59,957 nucleotides of DNA from contig JAGHRV010000050.1 in assembly GCA_018066175.1 (NCBI GenBank), positions 1-59,957 on the forward strand. The letters are read 5' to 3'. Shown in pieces: positions 19,471 to 28,206 of this stretch. Source of the stretch: Candidatus Colicola equi. GTDB taxonomy: Bacteria; Bacteroidota; Bacteroidia; Bacteroidales; Paludibacteraceae. The notes under the pieces were generated by a model, which ran no database searches, was not told the origin of the DNA, and saw nothing but the letters and a program-made list of their open reading frames with translations. A program made the position numbers and the translations under genes. The first letter of the stretch is position 1. Each line of letters opens with the position of its first letter.

Positions 19471-21063
19471 ATGATTATGCGTAAACATATCATACGCTTC
19501 ATCTCGCTACTGGCTATATGGCCGGCAGTGGGATGGGCTGATTCTGCTACTTTTGGTTTGCAGTCCCAGCAATTGACTACTACTTATACGTTGCTTTCTG
19601 AGGCGCTCAATAATGCCGCCGAGGCTGACACCATAGTCGTGACTGCCAGTGGCACAATGGACGAACAAGTGACTATCCCTGATGGAGTAGTGCTATTAGT
19701 GCCGTTTGATGAAGCTAATACATTGGAATTGGCTAAACCTATCAAGAAAGGCTATGGCGATACTGCCCAATACGCTAAGCCGGTGCGCTTCCGTGAATTA
19801 ACACTCACTTCGTCCGCGTCCATCACCATTGCTGATGGGGGTGCCGTTAGCGTGGGTGGCATACAATACTGCTACCAGGGTCGAGGCGCTCATGCTACCG
19901 GTGCACCACAAGGCAATTGCGGATTTATCCATCTGATGGAAGGTAGCGCAATAACCGTAGAAGAAGGTGGCGTTCTTTACGCATGGGGATATATCTATGG
20001 ACCGGGATTAGTCACTATCCAAACTGAGGGTACACTCTACGAAATGATGCAACTCAAATCATGGCGCGGCGGTAACGTATCCCAAGACATGGCGGAAGAA
20101 CCATATATCATCTTCCCCTTCAATAGCTATTTCGTTCAAAACATAGAATCGCCCATTCTATACGAGGAGTACGCGTATGAATATATCGAGATGGGACTCA
20201 TCGCTGACAATATGATTCAAGACGCAACTGCGCAGTATGTGGGATCAGATGGTTTTTTGAACCTATACTGGGATAAGATGCAACGCACCTATAATCCGGA
20301 AAAAGACCAGATGGTTTATACCATTGATGGAAGCATCTATCTGGGTCCGATTGTGATTCCTAAAAGTGCCAAAGAAACCTATAACTCGTCCGATTATGTG
20401 ATGGGTATTAGCAGCAGCATTTCGTTCCATATTGTAAGTGGCGAATTGGATGTACCATATTCCATGGCTCTGCAACCGGGCTCCGAGATTATCGTTGAGC
20501 CGGATGCCTACTTGATGTTCGGTGCTGACGATAATTACGGCCATAGTTTCTATGTATATGACTATGAGCAGGCTTGGCAGGGTAAGAACTACGCCTTTAT
20601 GGGCGATCGACCTGTGCCGGACTATGTGGCGTCCTTAGATGCTGCTCCTGCCATCCCAACCATTGAGGATGCTAAGATCCTCAATAATGGTACGATTGAG
20701 ACCTATAGCACTTTCTATACTACCGAAGGTGGCGCAAATATATGCTCTACTGATGCCGGAGTAATCAATTTCCATCAAATAGCGCAGGATAGTGTCACCT
20801 ACCAAGTATCAGGAAAGAAAACTACGCCGGAGGCTATTCAGGTAACTTCGGCACTACTCAAAAACGCAGATGGCAGTTATACCGCTACTGCGGATGCTGA
20901 ACAAGAATCAACCTTTGAATACAAGGACGGCAAATGGATCAATAGCGCACAAACACCGCTGCCGATAATTGACCAAAATTCGTCTATTCATCGTAAGTTT
21001 ATTCATAACGGACAATTATATATCCGTCATAAACAACATACATATAATGCACAAGGAATGTAA
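19471..21063 (+). CDS. Secreted beta-helix-like surface protein with C-terminal tail (paralogue of the 11100 product)
   Basis: About 530 residues from the ATG at 19471 (MIMRKHIIRF); 19477 is an equally good start. The longer frame from 19429 would overlap the upstream peptide gene. A signal peptide (FISLLAIWPAVGWA) is followed by the module shared with the 11100 product: LTLTSSASITIADGG, ATGAPQGNCGFIHL, GGVLYAWGYIYGPG, MMQLKSWRGGN, FNSYFVQNIESPILYEE. It ends in the shared tail (FIHNGQLYIRHKQHTYNAQGM). The last 17 bp overlap the next gene, whose ATG lies inside the tail codons. Probably an exported structural or adhesive protein; no catalytic residues recognised. Confidence 0.75.
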   Translation: MIMRKHIIRFISLLAIWPAVGWADSATFGLQSQQLTTTYTLLSEALNNAAEADTIVVTASGTMDEQVTIPDGVVLLVPFDEANTLELAKPIKKGYGDTAQYAKPVRFRELTLTSSASITIADGGAVSVGGIQYCYQGRGAHATGAPQGNCGFIHLMEGSAITVEEGGVLYAWGYIYGPGLVTIQTEGTLYEMMQLKSWRGGNVSQDMAEEPYIIFPFNSYFVQNIESPILYEEYAYEYIEMGLIADNMIQDATAQYVGSDGFLNLYWDKMQRTYNPEKDQMVYTIDGSIYLGPIVIPKSAKETYNSSDYVMGISSSISFHIVSGELDVPYSMALQPGSEIIVEPDAYLMFGADDNYGHSFYVYDYEQAWQGKNYAFMGDRPVPDYVASLDAAPAIPTIEDAKILNNGTIETYSTFYTTEGGANICSTDAGVINFHQIAQDSVTYQVSGKKTTPEAIQVTSALLKNADGSYTATADAEQESTFEYKDGKWINSAQTPLPIIDQNSSIHRKFIHNGQLYIRHKQHTYNAQGM

Positions 21064-22918
21064 ATATATCATTTTGTCGCTCTTGCTCGCACTAACAATG
21101 CCCATCATGGCGCAAGACCAGCCGGATGGTTCGTCCTGCGACAATGCTATTGAGGTGCAGCAAGGACTGAATAATGTGCCTTTTGAACCGGGCACGTATT
21201 ACTTTACGGCATGGTCGTATGACCTGCCGATGGACATCGTGTATGTGCCTAAGGTATTTGATAAAAACAAGGCCCCGGAAGGTTTCTTGGACTTTGTTTG
21301 CCCTTTTAGCGACGAAGGTGGCGTATATGAAGACGACATCGCTGATGTATATAGCAAGGAAGGCGGATATATTGTGATGCCTAAAACACTTATCTTCAAA
21401 CCTACTAAAACGAAAGAAGGTAAGGATGCTTGGCATTTTGAAGTAACGGCTGCGGAGCGTGACCGCATATCGGAATACGGTGTGTTACGCGATGTACAAG
21501 CGTATGTAAAAGTGGTTATCAAGGACGAGGGTGGAGTAGATGCTCATCCTGATACGGTGTCACGTCGCTGCTTGGATAATTGCCGATATATCCAGCTGGG
21601 AGATACATTGCATGTAGAAGCTAATGATAGCGAATCGGTGTATGTGTTCTCATTTAACCGATGGACAAGCGACAGTATTCGCTTTGTGTGGAAAGGCGAA
21701 ACCGAATCGGCTACGTTGTGGTTAGGCAGACAGAACTGCGAGTTTAGACCGGAAGCAACCGATCCAAACTATATCATTCATTACGATATACCTGCTATAG
21801 GCGAGTATAAATTCACTATGGATGACGTCAAAAAGATGGTGGACACGAATGGTGGCGTATTCTACGGGAAGGTACTATCTAAACAAGGAGGCGACTTTAT
21901 TATCGAACGCGTACCGGAAGTGATTATACCCGGTATTAGATTGGAATATGATTCGGTTGTACCTGTTCGGAGACAAGACGATACGCTGTATTTCTTCTCC
22001 AAGAAATGGGAGGCTACTCACTTTGAATGTCCAACGGCTAACCGCGTAAAAGTCTATTTCGGTCTATCCGAAGATATGGATACAGTGAGCAACTACGTGG
22101 CTTCCTATTATATGGATTTAGATACATTAAACCATCGTTATTTAAATCTTGATTCTATTGAAATGGCTGAGATAACCAGTAAGTTGAAAAAAGAAGAAAA
22201 TTACATCTTTATGATAGTGGTGGCATCCGCTCCTACAACCATAATGGCTAAAATGTGGGATGAAGATACGGACTGCTTTGGTAATACGCATTTAATCCGT
22301 TCCGGTGAGTCCTTTACAATCGCCTCCTCAGTTCCGCTTACTAAAGCTATCTATCGTATGAAATACAGCGATTGGAAGGGGTATGAAATTAAGATCGAGG
22401 GACAGTCCACCCGTGCCTACATTGCCGGTATGACTAACTATTGCGAACTAAAATCATTGACTAAGACGGATGCTGACAAATGCATCTCCGGTAGTTTTAA
22501 AAATCAAACAAAAACCGGAAAACAAAGTTGGACAATAACGAAAGAAACAGTGGATAGTTGGGATGGACAGGAAGATGAAAATGGGTATTTCTATTGGCAT
22601 TTCAAAGATGTACCTGTTCCTCGTACCTTCACCTTCACATCCTCTAAACCTCCCTTGTACGATATCGTGGCTTGGGGAGAAGGAGGAACCGTCACAGGTG
22701 GCGGCGTATATGAAAATGGGCAATCTGTTACACTAAAAGCAGAAGCTGACGAATGTTATACGTTTGTGAAATGGTCGGATGGAGAGACTGCGCCCGAACG
22801 CACAATTGAGGTAACAGGCGATGCTACCTATCAAGCTCTGTTTGATGTCAAAACAACCACTATCATCGTTAGTGCCGCTAGCGCCGACGGAATAGTATCA
22901 ATCAAAAAAGTAGAATAA
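21047..22918 (+). CDS. Surface repeat protein ending in one complete and one half beta-repeat
   Basis: 623 residues from ATG 21047 (MHKECKYIILSLLLALTMPIMAQ signal peptide). The upstream in-frame extension lies inside the previous gene. The body begins SCDNAIEVQQG and GTYYFTAWSYDLP and is paralogous to the 25063 product along its length (VLRDVQAYVKVV / ITRDVKAYVQVV; YYMDLDTLNHRYLNL / RFYDMDLDSNQHRYLEL). The Cys-x-x-Ala...WY pattern also matches the ten-repeat protein at 28207. At the C-terminus is one complete Flg_new-type repeat (SVTLKAEADECYTFVKWSDG...YQALF), then only the first strands of another (IIVSAASADGIVSIKKVE). The missing half appears at the mature N-terminus of the next gene product. 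It lacks the shared tail. Confidence 0.75.
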   Translation: MHKECKYIILSLLLALTMPIMAQDQPDGSSCDNAIEVQQGLNNVPFEPGTYYFTAWSYDLPMDIVYVPKVFDKNKAPEGFLDFVCPFSDEGGVYEDDIADVYSKEGGYIVMPKTLIFKPTKTKEGKDAWHFEVTAAERDRISEYGVLRDVQAYVKVVIKDEGGVDAHPDTVSRRCLDNCRYIQLGDTLHVEANDSESVYVFSFNRWTSDSIRFVWKGETESATLWLGRQNCEFRPEATDPNYIIHYDIPAIGEYKFTMDDVKKMVDTNGGVFYGKVLSKQGGDFIIERVPEVIIPGIRLEYDSVVPVRRQDDTLYFFSKKWEATHFECPTANRVKVYFGLSEDMDTVSNYVASYYMDLDTLNHRYLNLDSIEMAEITSKLKKEENYIFMIVVASAPTTIMAKMWDEDTDCFGNTHLIRSGESFTIASSVPLTKAIYRMKYSDWKGYEIKIEGQSTRAYIAGMTNYCELKSLTKTDADKCISGSFKNQTKTGKQSWTITKETVDSWDGQEDENGYFYWHFKDVPVPRTFTFTSSKPPLYDIVAWGEGGTVTGGGVYENGQSVTLKAEADECYTFVKWSDGETAPERTIEVTGDATYQALFDVKTTTIIVSAASADGIVSIKKVE

Positions 22919-22935
22919 GAAAAAACTATAGCAAT

Positions 22936-23481
22936 ATGAAAAAACTTGTATTTATCGCAATCTCTATCTTTGCTTTTGCAGGAATGTGCTTTGCACAACA
23001 GACAACCGATTTGACGGCCAACTGCGGCGATAGAGTTCAACTGACAGCTACTCCTAAAGAAGGCTATGTGTTTGTAAAATGGGATGATGGTAATACCGAA
23101 AACCCTCGTTATATAGATGTGGATGCTACCATGACAGTATTGACCTATACGGCGCAGTTCGCTCAGAAAGAGCCGGATCAATACACCATCAACGTGGCTG
23201 TTGCTACCGGTATGGAGCACATGGGTATGATTGGACAGGCTTCGTTTGCGGGTAAAAAGGGCGATGTAATTACGCTAACTGCTACACCTACTAATAAATG
23301 TTATGCCTTTGATCAATGGCAAGATGTTGAGGGAGAGACGTTGAGTACATCCGAATCGTATGAATACACCATCGAAGGCGATGCTTCCGTATTTGCGCTC
23401 TTCAAACAAGTGGACTTCACCGTCTCTGTATCGGCTGATGAGCAACAAGGTACGGTTAAGATTACCAAAGTTGAACAATAA
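22936..23481 (+). CDS. Small secreted beta-repeat protein with split repeats at both ends
   Basis: 181 residues. Signal peptide MKKLVFIAISIFAFAGMCFAQ. The mature chain begins with the second half of a Flg_new-type repeat (CGDRVQLTATPKEGYVFVKW, then NTENPRYIDV). One whole repeat follows (YTINVAVAT...GDVITLTATPTNKCYAFDQW). It ends with the first half of a third (FTVSVSADEQQGTVKITKVEQ). The halves match those of its neighbours on both sides, so it could link them head to tail. The gap to the upstream gene is 17 bp. The next start is 12 bp downstream and in the same frame, so readthrough of the TAA would fuse the two products. Confidence 0.75.
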   Translation: MKKLVFIAISIFAFAGMCFAQQTTDLTANCGDRVQLTATPKEGYVFVKWDDGNTENPRYIDVDATMTVLTYTAQFAQKEPDQYTINVAVATGMEHMGMIGQASFAGKKGDVITLTATPTNKCYAFDQWQDVEGETLSTSESYEYTIEGDASVFALFKQVDFTVSVSADEQQGTVKITKVEQ

Positions 23482-23493
23482 TCATTATCGATT

Positions 23494-24165
23494 GTGAAAA
23501 AAATACTGGCTATAATATTGACCGGACTATTGGCGGGGTATGCCTATTGTGATGAAGTGGTGGAAGAAGGACTTCATTGCGAGATGATTGTGCAAATCAC
23601 TGCGACCCCTGCTGACGGCTATGAATTCGTTCAATGGTCCGACCTCAATATAGAAAATCCACGTTACATCACTATCCAGGATAATGTAACTCTATCGGCT
23701 ATGTTCCAAAAGAAAGAGGAACCGGAACCGGTAGATACGTGCTTTGTAACGGATTCGATCCCGTTGGTATATCTATATGACCAATTGGTGCTGATTCATC
23801 GCGATAGTCTGAAACGATTAGGATATGATACTATGTCCGAGTCATCGGTAGGGTGGTATCGCATTGTGGATAAACAAGATGGTATCAGCATAGAACCTAA
23901 AACGGATGTGAAAGCCGCTACCGGTTTCTATGTCAATAAATCGACCCTCGCCTCCGGAGCATACTATGTACAAATCCTGGTTCGTGAACAAAAGAACGAG
24001 TGCCCAATCATTTTGCGCAGTGAGACGTTCTATATCCAACGCACAGGTTGGAATGATGTAGAAACAGATGCACAGGCTACCAAGTATATCTACAATGGTT
24101 GTTTATATATTCGCCGCGGTACTACTATCTATGACGCACAAGGCAGAAAGGTAGGTGTGAGATGA
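23494..24165 (+). CDS. Secreted protein with N-terminal half repeat and C-terminal sorting tail
   Basis: 223 residues, GTG start (no in-frame ATG fits a signal peptide). Signal peptide KKILAIILTGLLAGYAYC. The mature N-terminus is the second half of a Flg_new-type repeat (CEMIVQITATPADGYEFVQW, then IENPRYITI). Residues ~80-180 form a beta-rich domain (VYLYDQLVLIHRDSL, VGWYRI, SGAYYVQILV, ECPIILRSETFYI) resembling the domain just before the sorting domain of the 28207 product. The end (KYIYNGCLYIRRGTTIYDAQGRKV) is the shared tail. As the last of the three split-repeat genes and the only one with a tail, it may be the anchor end. It overlaps the next gene by 4 bp. Confidence 0.75.
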   Translation: MKKILAIILTGLLAGYAYCDEVVEEGLHCEMIVQITATPADGYEFVQWSDLNIENPRYITIQDNVTLSAMFQKKEEPEPVDTCFVTDSIPLVYLYDQLVLIHRDSLKRLGYDTMSESSVGWYRIVDKQDGISIEPKTDVKAATGFYVNKSTLASGAYYVQILVREQKNECPIILRSETFYIQRTGWNDVETDAQATKYIYNGCLYIRRGTTIYDAQGRKVGVR

Positions 24166-25043
24166 AAAAACTGACAATACTCATCCTTACTCTGACCTGC
24201 TCTGTGGTAATGATGGCCCAAGGACATGGACTATCAATCGGCATCAAAGGAGGTTTATCCGATTGGAAAGCCAAGGATGTGTCCAGTTCGTCCCTCGGCG
24301 GTTACGCTGGATTGGATATCGGATATCAGTGTATGTGGCGCATGCAACAAGAAATATATATAGGTTTGCGCACGGGTGCGGGAATAGCATATCAAACAGG
24401 ATCCTATACCGTTTCCGCTAATAGTCAATTCTCCAATACCGACTATTTAGGTAATCAAATGGACTATTCAATCCGAGCTGACGTCAAAGCCGATACCAAG
24501 CAAATAAACGTAGATATCCCAATTATGTTTGCTGCACGCATCCATGGCTTTGCCTTGAATGTCGGTTCAAGGCTGCATTTCCCTGTGTATGATACCTATA
24601 AGCAGGAATTAAGCAATACCAATGTAGATGTGTACTATCCTCAGTACGACATACCTATTCATAATGACCCTTCATTAGCTAAGTGGAACACTGCTGATAT
24701 GAAGAGCGATGGAAATAAAGCACAACCGATGGTGATGCTGTCCCTTAGTGCCGAAATCGGTTATGAATGGGCATTACATGATTGGTACACCTACGGAAAT
24801 GAACAGTATATAGGTTTGCAGCTATTTGTGGATTACGGACTTTGGGGAGCATATTCCAAAAATACATCATCCATGATGACGGTTGAACCGATTACCGCTG
24901 CAGGCCAAATGCCGGAGATTAAAGTGGGCAACATCGCGGATGCCGGTGTATTAGCCAAGCCTCTAACATTTGGTGTACGCCTCTATTATACCTTCCAAAG
25001 TACCGACTACTCCGGTCATGGATGGAAGAGAGGACGTAGATAA
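24162..25043 (+). CDS. Outer-membrane beta-barrel protein (paralogue of the 33034 barrel)
   Basis: 293 residues. Signal peptide (LTILILTLTCSVVMMAQ). The mature chain starts GLSIGIKGGLSDWK and has alternating amphipathic strands ending YYTFQ-type, as in Bacteroidetes porin-like (OMP_b-brl) proteins. Segments GFALNVGSRLHFPVYDTY, LSLSAEIGYEWAL and LQLFVDYGLWGAYSK line up with FFFNVGPRFMLPVWKRS, MLTCELGYEWKL and LGVYADYSVYSKYS in the 33034 product. Its start overlaps the stop of the tail-bearing split-repeat gene (ATGA), so the products are probably made together. It may be the outer-membrane base or receptor for them. Confidence 0.75.
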   Translation: MKKLTILILTLTCSVVMMAQGHGLSIGIKGGLSDWKAKDVSSSSLGGYAGLDIGYQCMWRMQQEIYIGLRTGAGIAYQTGSYTVSANSQFSNTDYLGNQMDYSIRADVKADTKQINVDIPIMFAARIHGFALNVGSRLHFPVYDTYKQELSNTNVDVYYPQYDIPIHNDPSLAKWNTADMKSDGNKAQPMVMLSLSAEIGYEWALHDWYTYGNEQYIGLQLFVDYGLWGAYSKNTSSMMTVEPITAAGQMPEIKVGNIADAGVLAKPLTFGVRLYYTFQSTDYSGHGWKRGRR

Positions 25044-25062
25044 TAAATACGAATTGAAAGGT

Positions 25063-26781
25063 ATGAAAAAAAGTGTTTTAATTGCGATATTCACCCTCTT
25101 TACTGCTGTGCTGATGGCACAGATTGGTACCTCATGCGAAAAAGCCAAACCTGTTGGTGCAGGATTGGATATTGATATCGCTTCGGCCGGAACGTATTGG
25201 TACACGGCTTCAGTATATGATTTACCTATCCAAGTGACGGTCACTTCTACCGATATCAACGCCGAGGCACCCAGTGTTAGTGTGGATTTTTCGTGCACCG
25301 GAGTATATGAAGAGGACTTGGCTAAAGCCATTGAAGAACAGGGCGAAGAAGTGCCTATTCAAATGACCTTTAGTCCCAAGAAAATCATTGATAACAAGGC
25401 TGTCTATACAATGTCCATCGGTGCTAAATACCGCGAGCGGCTGATGCAAGTAGGTATCACGCGTGATGTAAAGGCGTATGTACAAGTTGTGGCTGCTGCC
25501 GGAGGACATGTAACCGTTACTCCGGATTCGATTTCTAAACAGTGCCTGAAAGGTATGCGTAAACTGCTGCTGCCGGACGTAATTCATGTGCCGGCTAATG
25601 ATGCGGAGACCGCCTATTTACTGCCTTTGTGCGATTTTCATAATGATAGTGTTCTATTTGTGTGGAATGGACAAGAATCGCCCGTTACACTGTGGGTAGG
25701 AACGGATGACTGTGGCTTTGTACCGGAAGAAGGGCAAGAACATGTGTTAACCTCGTGGACTATCCAGCCGGGAAGCGAATTGAAATTTACATCCAAGCAA
25801 ATCAATAATATCATTGATGACCTGCTGCATAGTGGTGTTTATTACGCCAAAATAGTATCTGAAGAGGCTGCTGATTTCCGCATTGAACGAGTGCCCGAAC
25901 AAGCATTAGAAGGATATCGGTTGAAGAAAGGAGAGTCGGTGCCGGTTCGTGCGAATGAGGATACATTGTACTACTATCCTAAGGCATGGAAAGCAACACG
26001 TTTTGCTACTACCCATTCAAGCGATTGCCGGGTTTATTTCAGTTTGACGCCCGATATTGATACTGCTGACGCTACCACCTATATTCGCTTCTATGATATG
26101 GACTTAGATAGTAACCAACATCGCTATTTAGAACTGAGCGATGTGGAAATGCAGGACTTATCAATATTGCAATCAGAAGAGTATAACTACATCTATATGC
26201 ATGTTGTTAGTCCGGTCGCCACAACCTTGTCTGTGGATGATTGGACTCCTGTAGAATGCGCTTTGCGTAGCCGTCAGCTGAGGTCTGGAGAACCCATTAT
26301 TTTCAAATCCGATGTATCAAGTACGGAGTATATGTATCGCATGCGATATGAGGACTGGAAAAATGGTTCATTAACCATTGAGGCATCCGGCATAACCGGC
26401 AAGAAAAAACTGATTACCAGTATGATGAAAGAGTGCACTTACACCAAGCCCAATAGTGCATATTGCGTAACAGAGACATATATTACCTTAACTGCAGATG
26501 CTCCTAAAGCACAAATAGATAGTGCTCGTGTGGTAAAATGGGGACTGTTGGATAAAGATAAACCTACCAATCCGGATGGGTTCTACTACTGGGTGTTCCA
26601 ACATAGTATGATGCCATGTTCGTTAACGTTCACATCCATACCCTTTATTATGCCTACGGCATTACCTTCTATGCTGGAAGATAATCAACCGGCAGAGAAA
26701 AAGGTTATGCAAGGTGGTCAATTGTTCATTATTCGTCAAGGGGAATGTTATGACGTATTAGGGCGCAAAAGGGCAAGGTAA
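25063..26781 (+). CDS. Secreted repeat protein with shared tail (paralogue of the 21047 product)
   Basis: 572 residues from ATG 25063 (MKKSVLIAIFTLFTAVLMAQ signal peptide). The frame extends upstream to 24970, but that part overlaps the barrel gene. The body parallels the 21047 product: SCEKAKPVGAG, GTYWYTASVYDLP, VDFSC, ITRDVKAYVQVV, FVWNGQESPVTLWVG, DFRIERVPE, YRMRYEDWKNG. Instead of the split repeats it ends with the shared tail (MQGGQLFIIRQGECYDVLGRKRAR). It is the last gene before a terminator and so closes the 12.9-26.8 kb unit. Probably a surface-exposed structural or adhesive protein. Confidence 0.75.
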   Translation: MKKSVLIAIFTLFTAVLMAQIGTSCEKAKPVGAGLDIDIASAGTYWYTASVYDLPIQVTVTSTDINAEAPSVSVDFSCTGVYEEDLAKAIEEQGEEVPIQMTFSPKKIIDNKAVYTMSIGAKYRERLMQVGITRDVKAYVQVVAAAGGHVTVTPDSISKQCLKGMRKLLLPDVIHVPANDAETAYLLPLCDFHNDSVLFVWNGQESPVTLWVGTDDCGFVPEEGQEHVLTSWTIQPGSELKFTSKQINNIIDDLLHSGVYYAKIVSEEAADFRIERVPEQALEGYRLKKGESVPVRANEDTLYYYPKAWKATRFATTHSSDCRVYFSLTPDIDTADATTYIRFYDMDLDSNQHRYLELSDVEMQDLSILQSEEYNYIYMHVVSPVATTLSVDDWTPVECALRSRQLRSGEPIIFKSDVSSTEYMYRMRYEDWKNGSLTIEASGITGKKKLITSMMKECTYTKPNSAYCVTETYITLTADAPKAQIDSARVVKWGLLDKDKPTNPDGFYYWVFQHSMMPCSLTFTSIPFIMPTALPSMLEDNQPAEKKVMQGGQLFIIRQGECYDVLGRKRAR

Positions 26782-26810
26782 TTCGATAAATTTTTATCTT
26801 TTGAACAAAA

Positions 26811-26857
26811 AAATGAATTATTTGCAAAAAAAAGTTGCATAATTCATTTTTTTTTTG
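26811..26857 (+). terminator. Terminator overlapping the next promoter
   Basis: AAATGAATTAT...GCAA pairs with TTGC-ATAATTCATTT (2-nt bulge), followed by about ten Ts. The right arm overlaps the -33 box of the following promoter. Confidence 0.7.
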
Positions 26858-26866
26858 TAATTTTGC
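26834..26866 (+). promoter_or_regulatory. Promoter of the second surface module (26926-33018)
   Basis: GTTG at 26834-26837, 20 bp, TAATTTTGC at 26858-26866. It sits inside the terminator of the upstream unit, separating the two modules. Confidence 0.75.
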
Positions 26867-26925
26867 ACGCTTTTTCTGAATTATATAAAGCTGGATTCAT
26901 ATTTATTAATAAATATTAACTAAAA

Positions 26926-28167
26926 ATGCGTAAAATTCTAACAATTATATTACTCGCTTTCCTTACCTTAATGGAGGCTGCAAATTTGACGTGCGAACAG
27001 GAGCGTGTTAAGTTCGGATTCCCCTATTATTACTGCCAGTGCCGAGAGAATTTGAGTACATTCCAATTTGGTTTAGATACCACCATTTCGGATACGACAT
27101 GGGTGGAGGCTTCAATTAAGCAATTGCAACAAGGTGTGGCAGCTTATTGGTTCTCAAACGTGCCGGTGCATATTGATGTGTTTGGCATGTGCTCATCTAC
27201 CGAACCTACTATCACAATGGTTGTTGGTGGTAATCAGATGCGCGAGAAGGATGTGACGGAAATCAATGAGAAGTTGAAGGATTATGGCGAAATGATAGAA
27301 TCTATGTCTGATATCATCAAACCTAAGTTGCGCTTCTATCCTATGAATGGTGGCACAGGTAGAGTAATGGTTTATCCTTATAACCAGGGTCCTCATTCTA
27401 CGTGTGAAGATGTGCTACCTGTCATCAATGGAATGACCTATATTAGCAATCATGATTATGACGTGTATGCCTTAGCTCCCACTTCTACAACCTCTATGTT
27501 CGTGCAATGGAAACAAAGTAAAGATAGCATTTGCCGTATGCACATCACACGTGGCACTTGCGAAGGCGACACTGTGGCATCGTTCGTATTTAAGGACTCC
27601 ACTAAAGTGTTCTTCCCGGACGCTAATTTGATTCAAGATGCGAAAGAGGCTAAAGATACGCTTTTCTTCCATTTTGAGCATAACGGACAATTCCCAGGAC
27701 GTATTTTGTTTAAGATGAATCCTAAATGGGAGTATAATACCATCAAAGCAACGTTCTGTGAAGGTAAATCTTATCAGTTGATAGATACTGTTCTAAAAGA
27801 AACTACGGTATATGGACCAGATACGGTATGGATGGTGTCCGATACAGTAGGAATATACACATATCACATCAATGTAACTCCTGCACCTATTGTTTATGAT
27901 ACAATGTCTGTGTTCCCTGATAAAATGAATTTCCTCTATCGTGGTACTCGTTTTATCCGCGAATATGGCGACTATGATATTTTAGTTACTCCTGCCAATC
28001 AATGTGCTACGCGTTATCTGCTGCATGTGAAGAAGGAGGAAAGAGTGGGGTGGCAAGATGTGATAGAAGAGAACAAACCTCAGAAGATGATTATCAACGG
28101 TAAGTTATATATTTATCACGATGGTAAGATGATTAATGTGTTAGGCAACAATATTGCAACAAAATAA
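26926..28167 (+). CDS. Secreted protein of unknown function with shared C-terminal tail
   Basis: 413 residues. Signal peptide MRKILTIILLAFLTLMEA. The mature protein is rich in Cys and Tyr (YYYCQCREN, TRGTCEGDTV, ATFCEGKSY) and has beta-rich segments such as WMVSDTVGIYTYHINVTPAP, typical of type IX-exported proteins. The tail MIINGKLYIYHDGKMINVLGNN ends the chain. I recognise no enzyme motif. It is the first gene of the second module, 39 bp before the ten-repeat gene. Confidence 0.65.
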   Translation: MRKILTIILLAFLTLMEAANLTCEQERVKFGFPYYYCQCRENLSTFQFGLDTTISDTTWVEASIKQLQQGVAAYWFSNVPVHIDVFGMCSSTEPTITMVVGGNQMREKDVTEINEKLKDYGEMIESMSDIIKPKLRFYPMNGGTGRVMVYPYNQGPHSTCEDVLPVINGMTYISNHDYDVYALAPTSTTSMFVQWKQSKDSICRMHITRGTCEGDTVASFVFKDSTKVFFPDANLIQDAKEAKDTLFFHFEHNGQFPGRILFKMNPKWEYNTIKATFCEGKSYQLIDTVLKETTVYGPDTVWMVSDTVGIYTYHINVTPAPIVYDTMSVFPDKMNFLYRGTRFIREYGDYDILVTPANQCATRYLLHVKKEERVGWQDVIEENKPQKMIINGKLYIYHDGKMINVLGNNIATK

Positions 28168-28206
28168 ATTAACAATAATTATTAACTAAAAATCCAAAAC
28201 AATCAA

